NCBI GenBank assembly: GCA_023416315.1
Contig: JAEZIA010000071.1
Span: forward strand, 1-14,691
Length of the DNA stretch: 14,691 nt
Direction of reading: 5' to 3'
Origin: Actinomycetes bacterium
Lineage (GTDB): Bacteria; Actinomycetota; Actinomycetes; Mycobacteriales; Mycobacteriaceae
Shown: piece after piece, positions 7,226-12,390 of the stretch
Position numbering within the stretch: the first letter of the stretch is position 1
Layout: each line of letters begins with the position of its first letter
The notes under the pieces: generated by a model
The model's input: the letters and a program-made list of their open reading frames with translations, nothing else
What the model was told of the DNA's origin: nothing
The model's database searches: none
Program-made: the position numbers and the translations under genes

Positions 7226-7498
7226 ATGTTATCCGTACACACACCTGTTGATTCATCGGCACCACCCACCCGCGTCGTCGACACCCGGCCGACCGTGCTG
7301 ATCACCGAACACGAGGTAAAGCTGCTGACGGCCGCCGCGATCACACCCGCCGCGCCCGCCCGGCCGGGACTGTTCGCCCGGTGGCGCGCGGCGCACCGGG
7401 TGGCCAGTGACGCTCGGCGCGACCGCCAGCGGTGCTCACCGGCCCACTACGAGTTCCTCGAGCACGCGGCGATGTGCCGAGCCATGGAACGGCTGTGA
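7226..7498 (+). CDS. Small conserved-looking hypothetical protein
   Basis: I do not recognise this 90-residue protein. The start ATG at 7226 has GGGGGA about 5 nt upstream, a good ribosome binding site. Residues 1-23 are Pro/Thr/Ser/Val-rich and probably disordered. TVLITEHEVKLLTAAAI (23-39) looks like an amphipathic or buried helix. An Ala/Pro linker follows, then a basic stretch with many Arg (about 47-70), and the C-terminal YEFLEHAAMCRAMERL (75-90) again looks helical. There is no signal peptide or membrane segment. Two helices around an Arg-rich middle suggest a small protein- or nucleic-acid-binding factor, but that is only a guess. It sits downstream of the CRP-like operator and 70 bp before the exported DUF218 gene. 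The clear Shine-Dalgarno and lack of a competing gene support it being real. Confidence 0.7.
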   Translation: MLSVHTPVDSSAPPTRVVDTRPTVLITEHEVKLLTAAAITPAAPARPGLFARWRAAHRVASDARRDRQRCSPAHYEFLEHAAMCRAMERL

Positions 7499-7568
7499 CC
7501 ACTGCGACGCAAGTAACGTCGGTCGGCGCCCGCGCGATGACCCAAGCAAAACGTGGGTCGGAGGAAGT

Positions 7569-8144
7569 GTGCGACGTCGATGGAAGGCCGCCTGCGGCGC
7601 CGTGCTCCTGGTTGTCGCCACATTGCTGGGCGACTTGGTGCCCGCCGCGCAGGCCGCGCCGGTGACCGCCGGTAAGGACTTCTCCAGGCCGGCGATCGTC
7701 GTGCTCGGCTACGGCCTGCTGCCCGACGGCTCGATGCGGATGATTCTGCGCAGGCGGGTGTTGACCGGCCTCGCGGTCGCCCAGATGTTCCCGCATTCGC
7801 CGATCATCGTCACCGGCGGCAACCCGAAGAACGGCGTGACCGAAGCCGCGCAGATGCGCCGGATGCTGACGATGCTGAACTTCCCGGACAGCCGAATCAT
7901 CGTCGAGGACCGGGCCAACAGCACCGTGCAGAACGCGCAGTTCTCGGTGCCGCTGGCGCAGAAGGCCGGCACCTCGGGCATCATCCTGGTCACCTCCTCG
8001 ACCCACCAGGGCCGTGCCGACGGCGACTTCGTCGACGCGGGTGCCAACCTGCTCGCGACCGTCAGCTACCCGGACGGCAACCCGACGGTCAACGTCATGC
8101 AGTTCGCTCACGACGTACTGAGCCCGCTCACCGATTTCGGGTAG
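7569..8144 (+). CDS. Exported DUF218 (YdcF/SanA/ElyC-like) protein
   Basis: This 191-residue protein has a signal peptide (basic RRRWK, hydrophobic core about 7-24, likely cleavage after AQA at residue 29) and a DUF218 domain. Domain marks: AIVVLGYGLLPDG (42-54), RRRVLTGLAVAQ (61-72), SPIIVTGGNPKNG (77-89) with TEAAQMRRML after it, RIIVEDRANSTVQNA (109-123) and ILVTSSTHQGRA (139-150). This domain occurs in SanA, ElyC and YdcF, some of which affect envelope integrity; its enzymatic role is not settled. The open frame starts further upstream, but GTG at 7569 is preferred because GGAGG lies 4 nt before it and the signal peptide begins there. The absence of a further membrane segment or lipobox suggests a soluble secreted or periplasmic-space protein. 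The sirtuin gene follows 19 bp downstream. Confidence 0.85.
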   Translation: MRRRWKAACGAVLLVVATLLGDLVPAAQAAPVTAGKDFSRPAIVVLGYGLLPDGSMRMILRRRVLTGLAVAQMFPHSPIIVTGGNPKNGVTEAAQMRRMLTMLNFPDSRIIVEDRANSTVQNAQFSVPLAQKAGTSGIILVTSSTHQGRADGDFVDAGANLLATVSYPDGNPTVNVMQFAHDVLSPLTDFG

Positions 8145-8150
8145 CCCGCC

Positions 8151-8156
8151 TACTCT
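8151..8156 (+). promoter_or_regulatory. Candidate -10 element of a leaderless sirtuin gene
   Basis: TACTCT is followed by 7 nt (GGAAGGC) and GTG at 8164. GGAAGG looks like a Shine-Dalgarno but is only 1 nt from the GTG, too close to work normally, so a leaderless start fits better. Co-transcription with the DUF218 gene 19 bp upstream is also possible. Confidence 0.42.
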
Positions 8157-8163
8157 GGAAGGC

Positions 8164-9000
8164 GTGGAAAGTCCCGAACTCGTCGCCGTGTTGGCGGGCC
8201 GGCGTGTAGCCGTCCTCACCGGCGCCGGGATCTCCACCGACTCGGGCATCCCCGACTACCGCGGCCCGGATTCACCGCCGGCCAACCCGATGACGATCCG
8301 CCAGTTCACGTCGAGTCACGCCTTCCGGCAGCGCTACTGGGCCCGCAACCATCTGGGTTGGCGGCACATGGCCCAGACCCTGCCCAATGCCGGGCATCGG
8401 GCACTGGCGTACCTCGAGCGCGCCGGCGTCGTCAGCGGCGTCATCACCCAGAACGTGGACCTACTGCACACCAAAGCGGGCAGCCGCACCGTGATCAACC
8501 TGCACGGCACCTACGCGCAGGTGGTGTGCCTGGACTGCGGACACACGATGACGCGCGCGGCGCTCGCCGAGGAACTCGAGGCGGCCAACCCGGGGTTCAC
8601 CGAGCGCACTGAACGCCTCGGCGGTATCGCGGTGGCGCCCGACGCCGACGCCACGGTCGCCGACACCGAATCGTTCCGGTTCATCGACTGCCCGTCGTGC
8701 GCCGGGATGCTCAAGCCCGATATCGTCTACTTCGGCGAAAGTGTGCACAAAGACGTTGTCGCCCAGGCATATTCACTTGTCGATGACTCCGATGCGCTGC
8801 TGGTGGCAGGCTCCTCGCTGACGGTGTTCTCCGGCTACCGGTTCGTGCGGCACGCCGCCGCCCGGGGGATACCGATCGCGATCGTCAACCGCGGCGTCAC
8901 CCGCGGTGACGATCTCGCGACGGTCAAGGTCGACAGCGGTTGCTCGCCGATGCTGGCGCTGCTCGCCGACGAACTGTCGCCGCTGACGTCCGCGAGCTAA
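8164..9000 (+). CDS. Sir2-family NAD-dependent protein deacylase (class II-like sirtuin)
   Basis: This 278-residue sirtuin removes acyl groups from protein lysines while consuming NAD+ and releasing nicotinamide. NAD-binding motifs: LTGAGISTDSGIPDYRG (18-34), TQNVDLLH (95-102), GSS (216-218) and VNRG (241-244). The catalytic histidine is H114 in NLHGTY. Four zinc cysteines are present as C122/C125 (CLDC) and C176/C179 (CPSC), 50 residues apart. The STDSGIPDYR variant resembles class II (SIRT4-like) rather than class III CobB, where a Tyr-x-x-Arg acyl-recognition pair would be expected. There is no signal peptide; it is cytoplasmic. The start is GTG at 8164. Its TAA stop overlaps the TAG of the convergent proB. 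The nearby nadE makes the cosubstrate, a suggestive but unproven link. It may be lysine deacylase or ADP-ribosyltransferase. Confidence 0.93.
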   Translation: MESPELVAVLAGRRVAVLTGAGISTDSGIPDYRGPDSPPANPMTIRQFTSSHAFRQRYWARNHLGWRHMAQTLPNAGHRALAYLERAGVVSGVITQNVDLLHTKAGSRTVINLHGTYAQVVCLDCGHTMTRAALAEELEAANPGFTERTERLGGIAVAPDADATVADTESFRFIDCPSCAGMLKPDIVYFGESVHKDVVAQAYSLVDDSDALLVAGSSLTVFSGYRFVRHAAARGIPIAIVNRGVTRGDDLATVKVDSGCSPMLALLADELSPLTSAS

Positions 9001-10097
9001 ACGGCCACCAGGTCGTCGGCATGCACTGCGGGACGGCGCATTTCGGCGGGCAGCTCCGAGGTCGAGCGGCCGATCATGGTGGTCAGTTCGGCGGCGTCAT
9101 AGGCCACCACCCCTCGGCCGACCATTTCGCCGTCGAGGTCGCGCAGTTCGACGACGTCGCCGCCGAAGAACCGCCCCGATACCCCGGTGATCCCGGCCGC
9201 CAGCAGCGAGCGCCGCTGCTTGACCACCGCGCGCACCGCACCGGCGTCCAGCGTCAGCGCACCGGAGGCCTCCGCGGCGTAGCGGACCCAGAACTTTCGC
9301 GCCGACATCCGGTCGGGCCGCGGCGCGAACACCGTGCCGACCGAGGCATCGGTCAGCGCCGCGCCGGCGTCGGCGGCAGCGGCCAGCAGCACCGGCACCC
9401 CGGCGTCGGCGGCCAGCAGCGCCGAGGACAGTTTGGAACGCATCCCGCCGGTGCCCAGCCTGCTGCCCTGCCCGGCGACCACACCGTCGAGATCGTCGGG
9501 GCCGGCCACCTCCGGGATGAACCGGGCGTCGGCCTTGCGCGGGTCGGCGTCGTAGAGGCCGTCGATGTCGGAGAGCAGGATCAGCGCGTCCGCGCCGACC
9601 AGGTGCGCGACCAGCGCCGAGAGCCGGTCGTTGTCGCCGAACCGAATCTCGTTGGTGGCCACGGTGTCGTTTTCGTTGACGATCGCGACCGCGTGCAGCG
9701 ACCGCAGGCGGTCCAGTGTGCGCTGGGCGTTGGTGTGCTGCACCCGCATCGAGATGTCGTGCGCGGTCAGTAGCACCTGCCCGACGGTGCGGTCATAGCG
9801 GGCAAACGCCGCACTCCAGGCGTTGACCAGCGCGACCTGCCCGACGCTGGCGGCGGCCTGCTTGGTCGCCAGATCGGTCGGGCGCCGGTTGAGTCCCAAT
9901 GGCTCGATGCCCGCGGCGATCGCGCCGGAGGACACGATCACCACATCGGAGCCGGCCTTCATCCGCGCCTCGATGGAGTCGACCAGCATGGCGAGGCGAC
10001 CGGCGTCGAACAAGCCCGATTTCGTGGTCAGTGCGGTGGTGCCGATCTTGACGACGATGCTGCGCGCGGCGCGAACGGCATCGCGGTACTGACTCAC
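8997..10097 (-). CDS. proB: Glutamate 5-kinase
   Basis: This 366-residue enzyme phosphorylates glutamate to gamma-glutamyl phosphate, the first and normally proline-inhibited step of proline synthesis. The amino-acid kinase domain (about 10-260) shows VVKIGTTAL (15-23), VIVSSGAIAAG (53-63), VNENDTVA (140-147), FGDNDRLSALVA (153-164), SDIDGLYDADP (176-186) and GTGGMRSK (215-222). A C-terminal PUA domain (about 278-360) follows, as in the long bacterial form. The start GTG (10095-10097) overlaps the obg stop as GTGA, so translation is probably coupled to obg. At its end the TAG (8997-8999) overlaps the sirtuin TAA. The natural partner proA is about 7.3 kb away. Identification is secure. Confidence 0.97.
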   Translation of the reverse strand: MSQYRDAVRAARSIVVKIGTTALTTKSGLFDAGRLAMLVDSIEARMKAGSDVVIVSSGAIAAGIEPLGLNRRPTDLATKQAAASVGQVALVNAWSAAFARYDRTVGQVLLTAHDISMRVQHTNAQRTLDRLRSLHAVAIVNENDTVATNEIRFGDNDRLSALVAHLVGADALILLSDIDGLYDADPRKADARFIPEVAGPDDLDGVVAGQGSRLGTGGMRSKLSSALLAADAGVPVLLAAAADAGAALTDASVGTVFAPRPDRMSARKFWVRYAAEASGALTLDAGAVRAVVKQRRSLLAAGITGVSGRFFGGDVVELRDLDGEMVGRGVVAYDAAELTTMIGRSTSELPAEMRRPAVHADDLVAV

Positions 10098-11542
10098 GTC
10101 TCGTCCTCGTGTTCGCGGCGCTGGCGGCGGGCCTCCTTGCGCTCGGCCGCACCGATTCGGTCATTGCGCTCCAGCCGGACATCCGTGCCGCGGCCGGTCG
10201 GGGTGACGTCGACGCCTGCCGGGGTCTGCGGCTCCCAGTCGAAGGTCATGTCGCCGATGGTCACCGCGCAGCCGGGTTTGGCGCCCTGCCGCAGCAGTTC
10301 GTCCTCCACCCCGAGCCGGGCCAGCCGGTCACCGAGGTAGCCGACGGCTTCGTCGTTGTCGAAATTCGTTTGGGCGATCCACCGTTCGGGGCGCACACCC
10401 CGCACCACGAACCCGCCCTTGGTGTGCGGGTCGGCCTCGACGGTGAACCCGGTCTGGTCGACGGGGATCGGCCGGATAACCGGCCGGCGCGGCACCACCT
10501 CGGGCAGTGCGGCCTGATACGCGGCCACCATGTCCCACAGCGCGAAGGTCAACTCGCGCAAGCCTTGCCGGCTCACGGTCGACACCTCGAACACCGGCCA
10601 GCCGCGGGCCTCGATATCGGGGCGCACGAAATCGGCAAGCTCCCTGGCGTCGGGGACGTCGATCTTGTTGAGCACCACCGCGCGCGGCCGGTCGGCCAGG
10701 TCGCCGAGCGTCGAATCGCCTTGCAGGGTCGGGCGATACGCGGCCAGTTCGGCTTCCAGCGCGTCGATGTCGGAGATCGGGTCGCGACCGGGCTCCAGAG
10801 TGGCGCAGTCGACGACGTGCACCAGCACGGCGCAGCGTTCGATGTGGCGTAGGAAGTCCAGTCCGAGCCCGCGGCCTTCCGAGGCGCCGGGAATCAGACC
10901 GGGAACGTCGGCGACGGTGAAGGTGTGATCGCCCGCGGAGACCACGCCGAGGTTGGGCACCAGAGTGGTGAACGGATAGTCCGCGATCTTGGGCTTGGCC
11001 GCCGAGATCACCGACACCAGCGAGGATTTACCGGCCGACGGGAAGCCGATCAGGCCGACGTCGGCGACGGTCTTGAGTTCCAGGGTGAGCTCGCGCTCCT
11101 CACCCTTCTCGCCGAGCAGCGCGAAACCGGGCGCCTTCCGGGCCCGCGACGCCAGCGCGGCGTTGCCCAGTCCGCCGCGGCCACCCTCGGCGGCGACGAA
11201 ACGAGTACCGGCGCCGACCATGTCGGCCAGCAGCCGGCCGTCGGCGTCGAGCACGACGGTGCCGTCGGGCACCTTCACCTCGAGATCGGAGCCGTTGGCC
11301 CCTTCACGGTTGCTGCCCATCCCCTGCGTGCCGGACGGCGCCGCGACATGTGGATGAAAGTGGAAGTCGAGCAGGGTGTGGACCTGCGGGTCGACGACGA
11401 GGACGACACTGCCGCCGCGTCCGCCGTTACCGCCGTCGGGGCCGCCGAGTGGCTTGAACTTTTCCCGGTGCACCGAGGCGCAGCCGTTGCCGCCATTGCC
11501 CGCGCGGGTGTGAATGACGACGCGGTCGACGAAACGGGGCAT
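10094..11542 (-). CDS. obg: Obg GTPase (CgtA)
   Basis: This 482-residue essential-type GTPase acts in late 50S ribosome assembly and in linking ribosome status to stress and growth. There are three domains: a glycine-rich Obg fold (1-159; GNGGNG, GGPDGGNGGRGG), a G domain with G1 GFPSAGKSS (167-175), switch I FTTLVPNLG (191-199), G3 DVPG (212-215), G4 NKID (292-295) and STV (321-323), and a C-terminal OCT domain (about 357-436). A basic/acidic tail rich in Arg and Glu (about 455-482) ends the protein, as in actinobacterial Obg. The ATG at 11540-11542 has AAAGGA 7 nt upstream. A long hairpin lies 6 nt before that Shine-Dalgarno. It is downstream of rplU and rpmA, the usual L21-L27-Obg order, and its stop overlaps the proB start. 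Confidence 0.97.
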   Translation of the reverse strand: MPRFVDRVVIHTRAGNGGNGCASVHREKFKPLGGPDGGNGGRGGSVVLVVDPQVHTLLDFHFHPHVAAPSGTQGMGSNREGANGSDLEVKVPDGTVVLDADGRLLADMVGAGTRFVAAEGGRGGLGNAALASRARKAPGFALLGEKGEERELTLELKTVADVGLIGFPSAGKSSLVSVISAAKPKIADYPFTTLVPNLGVVSAGDHTFTVADVPGLIPGASEGRGLGLDFLRHIERCAVLVHVVDCATLEPGRDPISDIDALEAELAAYRPTLQGDSTLGDLADRPRAVVLNKIDVPDARELADFVRPDIEARGWPVFEVSTVSRQGLRELTFALWDMVAAYQAALPEVVPRRPVIRPIPVDQTGFTVEADPHTKGGFVVRGVRPERWIAQTNFDNDEAVGYLGDRLARLGVEDELLRQGAKPGCAVTIGDMTFDWEPQTPAGVDVTPTGRGTDVRLERNDRIGAAERKEARRQRREHEDET

Positions 11543-11561
11543 CGGAGCGTCCTTTCAACGA

Positions 11562-11618
11562 CGAGTGTGAAACCTGGTGCGAGATATCGGCCTGAACCTC
11601 GCAGTGGTTTCACACTCG
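11562..11618 (-). repeat. Long inverted repeat/hairpin between rpmA and obg
   Basis: CGAGTGTGAAACC (11562-11574) and GGTTTCACACTCG (11606-11618) are perfect 13-bp inverted arms. Inside them TGCGAG (11578-11583) pairs with CTCGCA (11598-11603), across a 3/2-nt internal loop, leaving a 14-nt terminal loop. The RNA would fold strongly in either orientation. It starts 10 bp downstream of the rpmA stop and ends 6 nt before the obg Shine-Dalgarno. No T-run follows, so it is not a classic terminator. It may be an RNase processing or stabilising element, a partial attenuator, or a copy of a dispersed palindromic repeat. Confidence 0.85.
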
Positions 11619-11628
11619 CGAGGCAGAC

Positions 11629-11892
11629 CTACTCCGGTCGCGCGGCGCGAACGATGTTGACGGTCTTGCGACCGCGCTTCTGGCCGAATTCCACGGTGCC
11701 GGGCGCGGTCGCGAACAGGGTGTCGTCACCGCCACGGCCGACGTTCACACCGGGGTGGAAGTGCGTGCCGCGCTGGCGGACGAGGATCTCGCCGGCCTTG
11801 ACGAGCTGGCCGCCGAAGCGCTTGACGCCGAGCCGCTGGGCGGCGGAGTCGCGACCGTTGCGTGAGCTGGAAGCGCCCTTTTTATGTGCCAT
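11629..11892 (-). CDS. rpmA: 50S ribosomal protein bL27
   Basis: This 87-residue protein of the large ribosomal subunit has an N-terminal tail that reaches towards the peptidyl transferase centre. MAHKKGASSSRNGRDS is the typical N-terminus, here without the cleaved extension known from Firmicutes. LGVKRFGGQ and GNI-type core motifs such as GTHFHPGVNVGRGGDDTLFA follow, ending in a basic TVNIVRAARPE. Length is typical. The ATG at 11890-11892 has a GGGAG box about 9 nt upstream. It lies 19 bp after rplU and belongs to the same transcript. The strong hairpin follows 10 bp after its stop. Identification is certain. Confidence 0.98.
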   Translation of the reverse strand: MAHKKGASSSRNGRDSAAQRLGVKRFGGQLVKAGEILVRQRGTHFHPGVNVGRGGDDTLFATAPGTVEFGQKRGRKTVNIVRAARPE

Positions 11893-11911
11893 GTTCGTTC
11901 GCTCCCTTGCG

Positions 11912-12235
11912 CTACTTGATTCCGGTGACCTTGAGCACGGTCAGCGGCTGACGATGACCCTGCCGCTTGTGGTAGCCGGTCTTGTTCTTGAACTTGTGGA
12001 TGCGGATCTTCGGACCCTTGGTGTGCTCGAGGACCTCGCCGGTGACCGCGACCTTCTCCAGGTCCTTGGCGTCGGTGGTCACCTTGGCGCCGTCGACGAC
12101 GAGCGCGACGGGCAGCGACACCGAAGCGCCGGCCTCGACCTCGAGCTTCTCGACCTTGACGATGTCGCCAACGGCGACTTTGTACTGCTTGCCGCCGGTC
12201 TTGACGATTGCGTACGTGACCTTATCGGCTGCCAT
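11912..12235 (-). CDS. rplU: 50S ribosomal protein bL21
   Basis: This 107-residue large-subunit protein binds 23S rRNA. The hallmark N-terminal YAIVKTGGKQYKVAVGD (8-24) and the C-terminal RNA-binding stretch FKNKTGYHKRQGHRQPLTVL (81-100) identify it. The first seven residues (MAADKVT) are a short extension before the usual start of the family. The ATG at 12233-12235 has AGAGGA 3 nt upstream. It is the first gene of rplU-rpmA-obg-proB, with a strong promoter about 115 bp upstream and a leader of roughly 110 nt. Identification is certain. Confidence 0.98.
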   Translation of the reverse strand: MAADKVTYAIVKTGGKQYKVAVGDIVKVEKLEVEAGASVSLPVALVVDGAKVTTDAKDLEKVAVTGEVLEHTKGPKIRIHKFKNKTGYHKRQGHRQPLTVLKVTGIK

Positions 12236-12297
12236 CGTTCCTCTGCCTTGCTCTGCGGGCGCGCGCTAACCGGAGTTGCGTGCGCGGGTCTGGGGGT

Positions 12298-12315
12298 GCG
12301 GGATCTTGAGCCCGC
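12298..12315 (-). other. Small hairpin in the rplU leader
   Basis: GCGGG (12298-12302) and CCCGC (12311-12315) can pair around an 8-nt loop in the predicted 5' leader of the rplU transcript. Five G/C pairs are modest in such GC-rich DNA. It could take part in feedback control by L21, but nothing beyond the pairing supports that. Confidence 0.25.
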
Positions 12316-12351
12316 TGCCACCGGCGACGGACGCCTGGCGACAACTGGTCA

Positions 12352-12381
12352 AGGGTACGTGACCAGCACCGGGAGGGTCAA
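12352..12381 (-). promoter_or_regulatory. Housekeeping-type promoter of the rplU operon
   Basis: On the minus strand TTGACC (12381-12376), an 18-bp spacer and TACCCT (12357-12352) match the SigA pattern well. Transcription would start near 12345, giving a leader of about 110 nt before the rplU ATG. The -35 lies about 10 bp past the rne stop codon, so the ribosomal genes are probably transcribed separately from rne even though they follow it. Confidence 0.65.
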
Positions 12382-12390
12382 ACCGCCACC

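Noticed and set aside
7066..7251. 61-residue open frame starting GTG in the intergenic gap
   Set aside because: It overlaps the CRP-like dyad, has no ribosome binding site or recognisable features, and overlaps the better-supported gene at 7226.
7407..7568. Upstream extension of the DUF218 gene
   Set aside because: It overlaps the small gene at 7226-7498. The GTG at 7569 has GGAGG and begins a proper signal peptide.
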